A stretch of DNA of 64,000 bases from Prevotella sp. GTDB lineage: Bacteria; Bacteroidota; Bacteroidia; Bacteroidales; Bacteroidaceae. Shown piece after piece: positions 1-7,803 of this stretch (positions are counted from its first letter, which is position 1; every line of letters starts with the position of its first letter). The DNA lies in assembly GCA_015060535.1 (NCBI GenBank), contig SUYH01000008.1, positions 62,001 to 126,000 on the forward strand, in the 5' to 3' direction. A program made the position numbers and the translations under genes. The notes below the pieces were generated by a model. That model had not been told where the DNA came from and did not search any database. It saw only the letters and a program-made list of their open reading frames with translations.

Positions 1-608
1 TTCGGGTCCACGGTAATGGTCTCAAAGTCGCTCCAGTCAGCATAGGCGCCGAACTCGCGCATCGTCCATAGTGTCAGGTCGATGTAGGGACGTGAAATGA
101 TGTCACCCTTTAGTTTCAGGGTTAGTCCTTGGTCGAGTACCGGTCCTATCATCAGCAGCGCCGAGATGTATTGCGAGCTGATGTTGCCCGGCACCTCCAG
201 CAGTCCGCCTTGTAGGTTCCGGCCTTTGATGCGGAGTGGGGGAAACCCTTCTTCACCCACATATGAGATGTCAGCCCCCAGGCGTCGCAGAGCATCAACC
301 AAAACACCGATGGGGCGGTGCTTCATTCGCTCCGTACCCGTCAGTACGTGCTCCTCACCTTTCTTTACCGACAGATAGGCTGTCATGAACCGCATGGCTG
401 TGCCGGCAGCCTTGATGTCTATCTCGTAGGGGTTATGTTGCAGCGCATGGATAATCACTTCCGTATCGTCGCAGTCCGACAGGTTCTCAGGGAGAATTTT
501 TCCTCCCGACAGCGCATGAATGATCAGCGCACGGTTCGAAATGCTTTTCGATGCGGGCAATTTGATGGTCGTGTTCAGCTGGCGCGGAGCCTGTATATGA
601 TATTGCAT
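1..608 (-). CDS. aroA: 3-phosphoshikimate 1-carboxyvinyltransferase (EPSP synthase), N-terminal part
   Basis: EPSP synthase joins shikimate-3-phosphate and phosphoenolpyruvate in the shikimate pathway of aromatic amino acid synthesis, in the cytoplasm. The minus strand reads openly from an ATG at 608-606 to the window edge, about 202 codons. It begins MQYHIQAPRQLNTTIKLPASKS and goes on to SISNRALIIHAL, the family N-terminal substrate-binding signature. It then shows GTAMRFMTAYL (around residue 85) and GNISSQYISALLMIGPVL, both typical of AroA. The C-terminal half is outside the window. A -7 box lies upstream at 673-680. Its length cannot be compared with the usual 410-430 residues. The identification is secure from these motifs. 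Confidence 0.93.
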   Translation of the reverse strand, partial: MQYHIQAPRQLNTTIKLPASKSISNRALIIHALSGGKILPENLSDCDDTEVIIHALQHNPYEIDIKAAGTAMRFMTAYLSVKKGEEHVLTGTERMKHRPIGVLVDALRRLGADISYVGEEGFPPLRIKGRNLQGGLLEVPGNISSQYISALLMIGPVLDQGLTLKLKGDIISRPYIDLTLWTMREFGAYADWSDFETITVDP

Positions 609-623
609 GGGTATTCTGGCTTT

Positions 624-662
624 ACCTTTTTACTTTTTTACCTTTTTACTTTTTTTACCTTT
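624..662. repeat. Imperfect tandem repeat in the aroA leader
   Basis: Two copies of a 16-17 bp unit, ACCTTTTTACTTTTTT (624-639 and 640-656), and a partial third (657-662) lie between the aroA promoter and its start codon. In the mRNA this gives a purine-rich A/G tract. It may be a slippage-prone leader or only low-complexity sequence. Confidence 0.6.
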
Positions 663-672
663 ATTCAACTCG

Positions 673-680
673 CAAAGTTA
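673..680 (-). promoter_or_regulatory. Predicted -7 box of aroA
   Basis: The minus strand reads TAACTTTG here, matching the Bacteroidota sigma-ABfr consensus TAnnTTTG. It is 64 bases upstream of the aroA start codon. I did not see a convincing -33 TTG. Confidence 0.55.
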
Positions 681-752
681 CGAATTATTTGATGATTTCC
701 CAAAGAAATAACATTAATTATGCTATTTTTAAGCAAAAAATGGATTGAAAAT

Positions 753-783
753 TTGTCAGTTTCAAAAAAACTCCGTACCTTTG
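753..783 (+). promoter_or_regulatory. Promoter of tRNA-Pro
   Basis: TTG at 753-755 and TACCTTTG at 776-783 are 20 bp apart, a full match to the Bacteroidota -33/-7 promoter, ending 22 bases before the tRNA. Confidence 0.75.
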
Positions 784-805
784 CAGCGCTTTTGAAGAAA
801 AAGTT

Positions 806-878
806 CGGGATTTAGCGCAGTTGGTAGCGCACACGTCTGGGGGGCGCGAGGTCGCTGGTTCGAGTCCAGTAATCCCGA
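806..878 (+). tRNA. tRNA-Pro (anticodon GGG)
   Basis: The 73-base gene folds as a cloverleaf. The acceptor stem is CGGGATT/AATCCCG with discriminator A. The D arm is GCGC/GCGC. The anticodon loop is CTGGGGG, giving anticodon GGG. The T arm is CTGG-TTCGAGT-CCAG. A C at position 1 is typical of bacterial tRNA-Pro. The 3' CCA is not encoded. The anticodon stem CACGT/GCGCG has one A-C mismatch at its second pair, which is unusual. Confidence 0.93.
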
Positions 879-888
879 CAGAAAAAGG

Positions 889-929
889 TCGCTAGGTTGC
901 TTAGAAGTAAGTGCTTAGCGATTTTTTTT
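889..929 (+). terminator. Intrinsic terminator after tRNA-Pro
   Basis: TCGCTA (889-894) pairs with TAGCGA (916-921) around an inner CTTA/TAAG stem, followed by eight T residues. Confidence 0.7.
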
Positions 930-950
930 GTAAAAAACAAACGAGTTTTT

Positions 951-980
951 TTGTTTTACTCTCGACTTTTTGTATATTTG
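951..980 (+). promoter_or_regulatory. Promoter of the cupin gene
   Basis: TTG (951-953) and TATATTTG (973-980) are 19 bp apart. The sequence between them (TTTACTCTCGACTTTT) recurs almost unchanged at about 24905-24926, upstream of no clear gene. Confidence 0.7.
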
Positions 981-999
981 CAGTCGAAAATGTTTCAAA

Positions 1000-1491
1000 A
1001 TGCAAATGACTATGAATAAGACAAAGAAATGGATGCTTACCGCTATCCTTACTATCTGCGGTACAGTGACAGTGTGTTTCGCACAGACCTCTTGCCAGAA
1101 GGCTAGTGCCAGCGACAATCCCGTACAGAAGGTGGAGACCACCGAACTGATTCGTACCAGCCAGAGCTGGGACGGTGTTGAACTGCCCGACTATTTCCAG
1201 GGCCGTCCTGAGTTGGTAGCCGTGAAGTATGTGTTCCCTGCCGGTCAGAAGTTGGGCTGGCATCACCACCCCGTGATGAACTACGGCATCTTGGCACAAG
1301 GCGAGCTGACCATCATCGGTCTCGACGGCAAGGAGAAAGTGGTCCATGAGGGCGAAGTCGTCGTCGAGATGGTGAATACCGTCCACCACGGCGAGAACCG
1401 AGGCTCCAAGCCCGTCATCCTCTACATGTTCTATCTCTCGCAGGATGGCAAGCAGCTGGCCGTGCAACATCCTGAAATTCCGTTGGAGTAA
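1000..1491 (+). CDS. Secreted cupin-domain protein
   Basis: This is a small beta-barrel cupin of about 163 residues with an N-terminal signal sequence (MNKTKKWMLTAILTICG, then SCQKA). The conserved cupin segment reads GWHHHPVMNYGILAQGEL, with histidines and a later HHG (residues about 132-133) that would bind a metal ion. The role is unknown; cupins of this size are dioxygenases, isomerases or binding proteins. ATGs at 1000, 1006 and 1012 are all possible starts, and 1012 gives the cleanest signal peptide. The promoter at 951-980 rules out the longer frame. A gap of 29 bases separates it from the HAD lipoprotein gene, so the two are probably co-transcribed. Confidence 0.8.
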   Translation: MQMTMNKTKKWMLTAILTICGTVTVCFAQTSCQKASASDNPVQKVETTELIRTSQSWDGVELPDYFQGRPELVAVKYVFPAGQKLGWHHHPVMNYGILAQGELTIIGLDGKEKVVHEGEVVVEMVNTVHHGENRGSKPVILYMFYLSQDGKQLAVQHPEIPLE

Positions 1492-1520
1492 TCAACAGCG
1501 AACCTTAAAAGGATAAGACT

Positions 1521-2627
1521 ATGAAGAAATGGAACCTTTGGATGAAGACCGCCATCCTCGGACAATTAGTGATCGCTATTGTCTTCTGCGGCCCGGTGCT
1601 GACATCATGTAGCAAGGACGATAATCAAACCACCACGCGACAACCCACCACCAAGGAATACTTCACGCTGTGGAACCCCTGCCCGGCGCTGACCGTTCTG
1701 CAAGACTATGTGAAGGATGTGACCAACCCCAGTTCTGCCAATTTTATTAAGGTGGAAGACCGCATCGCCACATTCGACATGGATGGTACATTCGTCGGTG
1801 AGCTCTATCCTACTTATTTCGAGTATAACATGCTGGAATACCGCGTGTTGGACGACCCGACGTATAAGGATATCGCACCCGCTGACGTCAAGGAGACCGC
1901 ACAGGATATCCGCGATTTTGTCAGAAACGGCAAGAAGCTGCCCGACCATTTCGACATGAAGCACGCCTACGCGGCAGCCAAGGCCTACAGCGGCATGACG
2001 ATTGCTCAGTTTGATGCCTATGTCAAGGCCTATGCCGCCCAGCCCGCCAATGGTTTTACGGGTATGACCTACGGTCAGAGTTTCTACAAGCCTATGCTCC
2101 AGGTGTTTGAATACCTGAAGGACAACGGCTTCACCTTTTACGTGGTGTCAGGTTCCGACCGCTTCATCTGCCGTTCGCTGGTCGAGTCGATAGGCATCGA
2201 GCCCAACCGCGTCATCGGTATGGACGTGAAACTCATATCCTCTAAACAGGGTGACGCTGAAGGCGTCGACTACACGATGGGTAAGGACGAAGAACTCGTG
2301 CGCACTGACCAGCTGATCATCAAGAACCTGAAGACCAACAAGGTGTTGCAGATTTCGCAGGAAATTGGCAAGGTGCCCGTGCTGTCGTTCGGAAACAGCA
2401 GCGGCGACTGCTCCATGCACAACTACTGCATGGGTAATCAGAAGTACCGCACCGCCACCTTTATGCTTGTGGCCGACGATGATGTCCGCGACCATGCCGA
2501 CCTGGCAGAGGGAGCCCGTCGTGAGGCCAAATGGCGCGAGGCCGGCTACAATGTCATCTCGATGAAGAATGACTTCAAGACCATCTATGGCGATGGTGTG
2601 ACGAAGACTGCTTTTTCCTTTGAATAA
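1521..2627 (+). CDS. HAD-family phosphatase lipoprotein
   Basis: This 368-residue protein starts with a lipoprotein signal ending in LTSC (Cys30), so it is probably anchored in the envelope. HAD motif I is FDMDGT (residues 85-90) with both catalytic aspartates. Motif II is the Ser in VVSGSD (about 210). Motif IV is GNSSGDCSM with the metal-binding Asp at about 296. A cap of about 100 residues lies between motifs I and II. The set resembles the phosphoserine-phosphatase-like branch of HAD enzymes, which remove phosphate from small molecules; the substrate is unknown. It lies between the cupin and antiporter genes on the same strand with gaps of 29 and 14 bases, so the three form a likely operon. 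Confidence 0.85.
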   Translation: MKKWNLWMKTAILGQLVIAIVFCGPVLTSCSKDDNQTTTRQPTTKEYFTLWNPCPALTVLQDYVKDVTNPSSANFIKVEDRIATFDMDGTFVGELYPTYFEYNMLEYRVLDDPTYKDIAPADVKETAQDIRDFVRNGKKLPDHFDMKHAYAAAKAYSGMTIAQFDAYVKAYAAQPANGFTGMTYGQSFYKPMLQVFEYLKDNGFTFYVVSGSDRFICRSLVESIGIEPNRVIGMDVKLISSKQGDAEGVDYTMGKDEELVRTDQLIIKNLKTNKVLQISQEIGKVPVLSFGNSSGDCSMHNYCMGNQKYRTATFMLVADDDVRDHADLAEGARREAKWREAGYNVISMKNDFKTIYGDGVTKTAFSFE

Positions 2628-2641
2628 ATCATTTTTCCAGC

Positions 2642-3985
2642 ATGGTACAGGATCTATACATTTTGATGATTACGGCCGCAGTGGTCAGCATCGTGTTTAA
2701 GTTGTTAAAGCAACCGGTGGTGCTGGGTTATATCGTAGCAGGTGTCTTGGTAGGCCCTTATCTGTTTGGCCAGACCCTAGTGAATGCTGATAACGTCAAG
2801 GCATGGGGTGACATCGGTGTGCTGTTTGTGTTATTCTGCATCGGTCTGGAGTTCCGTCTGAAGAACCTCATCAGCAGTGGCAAGATAGCGGCAGTAGGTG
2901 CGCTGACCATCATTCTTGGTATGATGTTGATGGGTTATCTCGTGGGCTGGGATGCTGGATTTGACATGGTCAACTCGCTGTTCCTGGCCGGTATGCTCTG
3001 CATGTCGAGCACCACCATTGTGATGAAGGCCATCGACGAGGCAGGCATGAAAAATGAACGTTTCGTCAAGGGAGCAACCAGCATTCTGATTGTCGAGGAT
3101 GTAGTGGCTGTGGTGCTGATGGTATTGCTCTCCAGCATCGCCATCCGCCATCAGTTCGAAGGTGCCGAACTGGCCGGCAAGGTTGTCGATCTGGCCATCA
3201 CGCTGGCAGCATGGTTCATCTGCGGTATCCTGATTATCCCGACGCTGATTCGTAAAGTGAAGAAACACCTGAATGACGAGACGCTGATCATCCTCGCCCT
3301 TGGTCTGTGTCTGGGCATGGTGCTGACGGCCGAGGAAGCTGGTTTCAGCAGTGCCCTCGGTGCTTTCGTCATGGGTTCCATCCTGGCCGAGACGGTGGAG
3401 TCGCATCGCATCGAAAAGCTGATGACACCGCTGAAGAATGTCTTTGCTGCCATCTTCTTCATCTCTGTGGGTATGCTGATTAATCCGTCGTCATTGGCGG
3501 AGTATTGGATGAGCATCGTCTATGTCAGCCTGGTCATTATCATTGGCATGATTCTCTTTGGCACCCTGGGTTGCTGGTGGGGTGGCGCTACCATGCGCGA
3601 CTCGATGCTGACGAGCTTCTCGTTCGTGCAGATCGGTGAGTTCTCGTTCATCATTGCCGGACTGGGTACCAGCCTGGGCGTTCTCAATCCTATCATCTAT
3701 CCTATCATCGTGGCATCCAGTGTGGTGACCACCTTCCTCACACCTTATATTATGAAGGCAGCGCTGCCGTGCTATAGGTTCCTCTACAACCACGCCTCTG
3801 CCAGTCTGCGCGCTAAGATCGACCGCCGCGAACAGGAGACTGCAGCAGCCGAGACGGCCACCGCTGCCGATGGCCCGTCGATTGCCGACAAAGCGCGTCA
3901 TGCCGTCAGGAAAACCTTCTTTTTGAAACGTCTTGTCGACCTGTTTATCAGGAACATGAGTGCTCATGAAGACAAAGCTGAATAA
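2642..3985 (+). CDS. Monovalent cation:proton antiporter (CPA2/Kef type)
   Basis: A 447-residue membrane protein with about 11-13 hydrophobic segments, fitting the Na+/H+ exchanger fold. Family marks are KQPVVLGYIVAGVLVGP near the N-terminus, LFVLFCIGLEF (around residue 60), and FSSALGAFVMGSILAET. The protein ends with a short charged tail. The C-terminal TrkA-N nucleotide-binding domain of full-length KefB/KefC is absent, so this is the short form. It probably exchanges K+ or Na+ for H+ across the inner membrane. The next gene starts directly after its stop codon, so the two are translationally linked. Confidence 0.88.
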   Translation: MVQDLYILMITAAVVSIVFKLLKQPVVLGYIVAGVLVGPYLFGQTLVNADNVKAWGDIGVLFVLFCIGLEFRLKNLISSGKIAAVGALTIILGMMLMGYLVGWDAGFDMVNSLFLAGMLCMSSTTIVMKAIDEAGMKNERFVKGATSILIVEDVVAVVLMVLLSSIAIRHQFEGAELAGKVVDLAITLAAWFICGILIIPTLIRKVKKHLNDETLIILALGLCLGMVLTAEEAGFSSALGAFVMGSILAETVESHRIEKLMTPLKNVFAAIFFISVGMLINPSSLAEYWMSIVYVSLVIIIGMILFGTLGCWWGGATMRDSMLTSFSFVQIGEFSFIIAGLGTSLGVLNPIIYPIIVASSVVTTFLTPYIMKAALPCYRFLYNHASASLRAKIDRREQETAAAETATAADGPSIADKARHAVRKTFFLKRLVDLFIRNMSAHEDKAE

Positions 3986-5119
3986 ATGTATTACCAAGCG
4001 ATACCACAAAACATACTATTTTATCTGCTTTACGGTGGCGTCACCATGATGTCGCTGATGGCCTGTTGCTATCTGCTGCTGCGTCGGGGTAATGCCTTTG
4101 CACCTGGCATCACCACACCCCAGCGTCTGCGCCGGTGGACGGCAGCATTCTTTGGCTTCGTCGCCTTGGGCCATCTGTGGTATCTGCCGCCCGTGTTTGT
4201 CACTTCGCATGAAGCGCTTCGCATGACCTTGCTCATAGGTGCCTCGCTCGACTTTATGTTCGTCTTCCCCTTGGCATTCTTCGTGATCATTTCTATGCTG
4301 CAAGACCATCGACGAGCATTATGGCCTGCCGTTCTGCTGGTGATGCCGGTTGTCATGGCTCTGGTGTGGTGTTGCGTCAGCCGCAGCGATGCATTGGTGC
4401 CGGTGATATATGGCTATGTGATGGCGATGGGGCTGGCTTTCATCATATCGATGGTTCTTGCGTTGCGGAAATATGGACGGTGGCTGCGTGACAACTATGC
4501 TGACCTGGAGCACAAGGAGGTGTGGCAGAGCTTCGTGGTGCTGACGGCCATTCTTCTCCTGCTTGGCTTCTATGTGTTTGGCGTCGGTGGCCCTGCCTAC
4601 GAATACATCGTCCAGTTCTGCGACATCGTGCTGATTGCCTTCCTGCTGTGGCGTGTCGAGACATTGCAGAGCCTCACCCCCGACCCCTCTCCAAGTGGCG
4701 AGGGGAGTGAATACGCTCAAGATGACGTCTCCTTGGAAGAACAATCTACTTCCCTCGCCACTTGGAGAGGAGCTGGGGGTGAGACTATTTCTTCTTTATT
4801 GCAACAGCATTGTATTGAACAGCAGCTCTTCCTGCAGCACGACCTGACCCTGCAGCAGTTGGCAAAAGCAGTAGGTACCAACCGTCTTTACCTCGGCCAG
4901 TATTTCTCCTGTCAAGGAACGAATTACAATACCTACATCAACGACTTGCGCATCCGCCATTTCGTCAGTCTCTATCACGAGGCTGTTGCTAATCAGCGGT
5001 CTGTCTCTGCCCAGCAGCTGGCTCGCGAGAGCGGCTATCGCAGCTATAGCACCTTCGGCCTTGCCTTTAAGAAGCGTATGGGCCAGAGTGTGACGGCATG
5101 GATGAGCGAAGCGCAGTAG
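3986..5119 (+). CDS. Membrane-anchored AraC-family regulator, paralogue 1
   Basis: A 377-residue protein in two parts. Residues 1-230 hold about six or seven hydrophobic segments (for example ILFYLLYGGVTMMSLMACCY). The C-terminal 100 residues are an AraC HTH domain (LTLQQLAKAVGTNRLYLGQYF, then ARESGYRSYSTFGLAFKKRMG). This is a one-component transmembrane regulator: the membrane part probably senses a ligand and the HTH part binds DNA. The linker carries a long inverted repeat that is translated in frame (4673-4783). Three paralogues follow (6593, 10694, 18147). It starts right after the antiporter stop codon. Confidence 0.85.
   Translation: MYYQAIPQNILFYLLYGGVTMMSLMACCYLLLRRGNAFAPGITTPQRLRRWTAAFFGFVALGHLWYLPPVFVTSHEALRMTLLIGASLDFMFVFPLAFFVIISMLQDHRRALWPAVLLVMPVVMALVWCCVSRSDALVPVIYGYVMAMGLAFIISMVLALRKYGRWLRDNYADLEHKEVWQSFVVLTAILLLLGFYVFGVGGPAYEYIVQFCDIVLIAFLLWRVETLQSLTPDPSPSGEGSEYAQDDVSLEEQSTSLATWRGAGGETISSLLQQHCIEQQLFLQHDLTLQQLAKAVGTNRLYLGQYFSCQGTNYNTYINDLRIRHFVSLYHEAVANQRSVSAQQLARESGYRSYSTFGLAFKKRMGQSVTAWMSEAQ
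4673..4783. repeat. Long palindromic repeat inserted in the AraC-1 linker
   Basis: The left arm (4673-4705) and right arm (4751-4783) are reverse complements over 33 bases except for a four-base block and the innermost base. Each arm begins or ends with CTCACCCCC and contains CCTCTCCAAGTGGCGAGGG. The 45-base spacer is open, and the whole element is read in frame as LTPDPSPSGEG followed by further residues. It resembles the REP-like palindromes seen in other Bacteroidota genomes. Confidence 0.85.
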
Positions 5120-5174
5120 TGCTTTGTCACTGAATCGAGAGCGGAGAGCAATTAAAGTATCTTGTAAAATGCTT

Positions 5175-5347
5175 ATGACTAAAAACATCAATTGGAGGCT
5201 GACTACTATCCGACTATGGATGCTCACCATAGTCTTCTGTGGTATTTCTCGCTGACAGGCAGTCCGCTCAGCACGGAGGCCCTCGAAAAGCTCAAGCAGA
5301 ATCCGTACCACACCAAAGGCGAACTGCTGGTTGAAGCCTACCAATAA
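5175..5347 (+). pseudogene. Remnant: signal peptide joined out of frame to a C-terminal tail
   Basis: An ATG at 5175 opens a signal-like peptide (MTKNINWRLTTIRLWMLTIV, then FCGISR) that stops at 5255. A second frame crosses it and reads TGSPLSTEALEKLKQNPYHT then KGELLVEAYQ to a stop at 5347. The tail recurs in a second remnant at 37317-37394. The structure fits an internal deletion of a secreted-protein gene. I do not recognise the family. The rest of 5120-5450 holds only the promoter of the next gene. Confidence 0.55.
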
Positions 5348-5402
5348 GCGTACCGCCCGCGCAGTGGGGGGATGGCATTATATAGAATTTCTATTATAGA
5401 AT

Positions 5403-5433
5403 TTGTATAATTGAAATATATTGCTTATCTTTG
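5403..5433 (+). promoter_or_regulatory. Promoter of the first AAA ATPase gene
   Basis: TTG (5403-5405) and TATCTTTG (5426-5433) are 20 bp apart. The ATG follows 17 bases later. Confidence 0.72.
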
Positions 5434-5450
5434 CACCCAAAAGCAGTATT

Positions 5451-6587
5451 ATGAATAATCCATTTTACATCACTGGCATCATCCCTGAGCCCTATTTCTG
5501 CGACAGGGATAAAGAAACATCATGGATGGTGCGTACACTTGAAAACAAGGCACACATCCTGCTGACATCGCCACGAAGAATGGGTAAGACGCAGCTGATT
5601 CGCCACGTGTTCGAACAACCGCCTGTAAGGGACAACTACTATACGTTCTATACGGACATATACCCTACCACCAGTTTGAATGAGCTTGTACTGTTCCTTA
5701 GCAAAGAGATTTATTCTGTACTGGTTCCAAAAGGGAAGACCGTCCTCAACAAATTCCTGGCGGGGCTTCACTCGTTAGCGGGAAGTTTTGGCTACGACCC
5801 AGTTTCCAACACACCTACTTTCAACATCAAACTGGGTGATATCCATTCTCCCGAGTTGACGCTGGAAGAGATTTTCCGCTATCTGGAGCAAGCCGACAAG
5901 CCCTGTATCTTCGCCATCGACGAGTTCCAGCAGATTGCCAACTATCCGGAGAAGAACGTGGAAGCCACGCTTCGCACACATATCCAGCGGATGAACAATT
6001 GCCTTTTCATCTATGCGGGCAGCAACCGCCATGTCTTAGAAAACATGTTCAACTCTGCGGCGAAGCCTTTCTACAACAGTGCAGAGCAGATTTACTTAGA
6101 CCGCATCCCTAAAGACATCTATACTGTCTTCGTGGAAAAACAGTTCGCAAACGCAAACCGCAGGATTACCTCAGAGGCCGCATCGCATGCCTATGACCTT
6201 TTCGAAGGTCACACCTACTATGTCCACAATGTGCTCCACAACGCATTTGCCTATATTGACTCGGATAAAACCATCAACGAGGCGGATATCAATAAGACAC
6301 TAAGTGACATTCTGGAGGAGAAAGGACGCACGTTTGCTTCCGTCATGAACCAGCTTAATTATCAGCAAAAGGAGACGCTGGTTGCCATTGCGAAAGAAGG
6401 AAAAGCCAGTGGAGTAACCTCAGTTGCGTATGTAAAAAAACATGCGCTCAAATCTCCCAGCTCCGTCCAATATGCCATCAGTACGCTGCTGGAAAAGCAA
6501 CTCTTGACTTACGAAAGTATAGAGCGCACGAAGGTTTACAGCATCTCAGACAGATTTCTTGAAATGTGGATGAACAGAACTTATTAA
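5451..6587 (+). CDS. AAA/STAND-like ATPase (ATPase_2 family)
   Basis: A 378-residue P-loop protein. Walker A is SPRRMGKTQ (residues 40-48) and Walker B is CIFAIDEFQQI (about 156-166). The C-terminal 100 residues look like a winged helix (TSVAYVKKHALKSPSSVQYA). This matches the archaeal-type ATPase_2 family, common in multiple copies in Prevotella; its role there is unknown. A similar protein lies at 23634-24764. The start follows from the promoter at 5403-5433. AraC paralogue 2 starts five bases after the stop, so they are likely co-transcribed. Confidence 0.85.
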   Translation: MNNPFYITGIIPEPYFCDRDKETSWMVRTLENKAHILLTSPRRMGKTQLIRHVFEQPPVRDNYYTFYTDIYPTTSLNELVLFLSKEIYSVLVPKGKTVLNKFLAGLHSLAGSFGYDPVSNTPTFNIKLGDIHSPELTLEEIFRYLEQADKPCIFAIDEFQQIANYPEKNVEATLRTHIQRMNNCLFIYAGSNRHVLENMFNSAAKPFYNSAEQIYLDRIPKDIYTVFVEKQFANANRRITSEAASHAYDLFEGHTYYVHNVLHNAFAYIDSDKTINEADINKTLSDILEEKGRTFASVMNQLNYQQKETLVAIAKEGKASGVTSVAYVKKHALKSPSSVQYAISTLLEKQLLTYESIERTKVYSISDRFLEMWMNRTY

Positions 6588-6592
6588 GACCG

Positions 6593-7672
6593 ATGTACGA
6601 ACAGATCAGGGAAGATATATTCTTTATTTTGTTTTATGGCATAGTGACTGCTATGGCTATGATGGCCAGCTGCTATCTGCTGTTCCGTCAAGGCAATGCC
6701 TTTGCCGCCGATATTACCTCGCCGGTACGTCTGCGCCGGTGGACTGCTGCCTTTTTTGCGGCCTTTGCTTTGAGTCACATGTGGTATATGCCGATATTCT
6801 TTCTCACTTCCAGCGAAGATATCGAGATGGCCGACCTGATAGGCGGGGTGCTCGATAGCCTGACGGTTTTCCCCTTGCTCATCATCGTTTTGTTTGTCAT
6901 GCTGCAAGACCACCGTCGTCCGCTTTGGCCTGTCGGTGTTATGATGCTACCGCTCTTGTTGGGAAATACGATAAACGCTGTTACCCGTAGCTATGCCCTT
7001 TTGCCAATGCTATATGCCTATTTCCTGTTGATGAGCATAGGCTTAACGATATATATGGTTCGCGCGTTGCGGCAATACGGTCGCTGGCTGCGTGACAACT
7101 ATGCCGACCTGGAACATAAGGAGGTGTGGCAGAGCTTCGTGGTGCTGGCCATCATACTTTTGGTGTTCGCTTTCTATGCGTTTATATACCAAGGTCCGGC
7201 TTACCGGTATGGCATGCAACTGGTCAGCGCTGTGCTGATTGGATATCTGCTGTGGCGGGTAGAGACATTGGGGAGCCTCACCTCCGCCCCCTCTCCCCCT
7301 TTGAGAGGGGGCGGTGGTGAGGCTGTTGGCCCGCTGCTACAGAAATATTGCATAGACACTGGTCTCTACTTGCAGCACGACCTGACCCTTCTCCAACTGG
7401 CCAAGGCCGTTGGAACCAACCGTTTCTATCTCAGCCAGTATTTCTCCAGTTTGGGTACGAATTACAATGCCTATATTAACGATTTGCGCATTAGGCATTT
7501 TGTCCGTCTCTATCGCGAGGCAGTGGCTGTTAAGCAACCTTTCACTGCCCAGCAGTTGGCTGCGGAGAGTGGTTTCCATCATTACCGCACGTTCAGCAAT
7601 GCCTTCAAACACCAGACGGGACAAACTGTGACGAGTTGGATTAAGGCTCAGCAGGGGAGGGGAGAGCCCTAA
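6593..7672 (+). CDS. Membrane-anchored AraC-family regulator, paralogue 2
   Basis: A 359-residue paralogue of the gene at 3986 with the same layout: about six or seven TM segments (ILFYGIVTAMAMMASCYLLF onward) and a C-terminal AraC HTH (LLQLAKAVGTNRFYLSQYF, ESGFHHYRTFSNAFKHQTG). The ATG at 6593 gives MYEQIREDIFFILFY, which aligns with the starts of paralogues 1 and 3 better than the upstream in-frame codon at 6566. The linker contains a 49-base palindrome (7275-7323). A repeat-type operator, a terminator and the promoter of amidohydrolase 1 follow, which suggests that it regulates its neighbour. Confidence 0.85.
   Translation: MYEQIREDIFFILFYGIVTAMAMMASCYLLFRQGNAFAADITSPVRLRRWTAAFFAAFALSHMWYMPIFFLTSSEDIEMADLIGGVLDSLTVFPLLIIVLFVMLQDHRRPLWPVGVMMLPLLLGNTINAVTRSYALLPMLYAYFLLMSIGLTIYMVRALRQYGRWLRDNYADLEHKEVWQSFVVLAIILLVFAFYAFIYQGPAYRYGMQLVSAVLIGYLLWRVETLGSLTSAPSPPLRGGGGEAVGPLLQKYCIDTGLYLQHDLTLLQLAKAVGTNRFYLSQYFSSLGTNYNAYINDLRIRHFVRLYREAVAVKQPFTAQQLAAESGFHHYRTFSNAFKHQTGQTVTSWIKAQQGRGEP
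7275..7323. repeat. Palindrome inserted in the AraC-2 linker
   Basis: 21-base arms (7275-7295 and 7303-7323) pair with one mismatch around a 7-base loop. The arm begins GCCTCACCTCCGCCCCC. It lies at the same protein position as the longer palindrome in paralogue 1 and is also read in frame. Confidence 0.85.
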
Positions 7673-7678
7673 AGTGGA

Positions 7679-7710
7679 AAAATCTGCAAAAATGATGGCA
7701 AAATCAGCAA
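7679..7710 (+). promoter_or_regulatory. Predicted AraC-type operator upstream of amidohydrolase 1
   Basis: Direct repeats AAAATCTGCAA (7679-7689) and AAAATCAGCAA (7700-7710) have a 21 bp period, two turns of the helix. The second starts 60 bp upstream of the -7 box at 7760. The same arrangement occurs at 11811-11843 and 40313-40344. Confidence 0.65.
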
Positions 7711-7746
7711 GAATCACGGCTCAGGGCATGGGCCGTGATTCTTTTT
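7711..7746 (+). terminator. Intrinsic terminator after AraC paralogue 2
   Basis: GAATCACGGC (7711-7720) pairs perfectly with GCCGTGATTC (7732-7741), followed by five T residues. Confidence 0.85.
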
Positions 7747-7759
7747 CCAGCAAAAATGC

Positions 7760-7767
7760 TAACTTTG
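7760..7767 (+). promoter_or_regulatory. -7 box of amidohydrolase 1
   Basis: TAACTTTG, 37 bases before the ATG. No good -33 TTG is visible at the right distance, as expected for an activator-dependent promoter. Confidence 0.65.
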
Positions 7768-7803
7768 TCACCAATATGTGTTTAACCTAAAAATTATTTA
7801 GTG

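Noticed and set aside
4673..4783. A complete transposon in AraC-1
   Set aside because: The element is only 111 bases and has no transposase. It is treated as a palindromic repeat.
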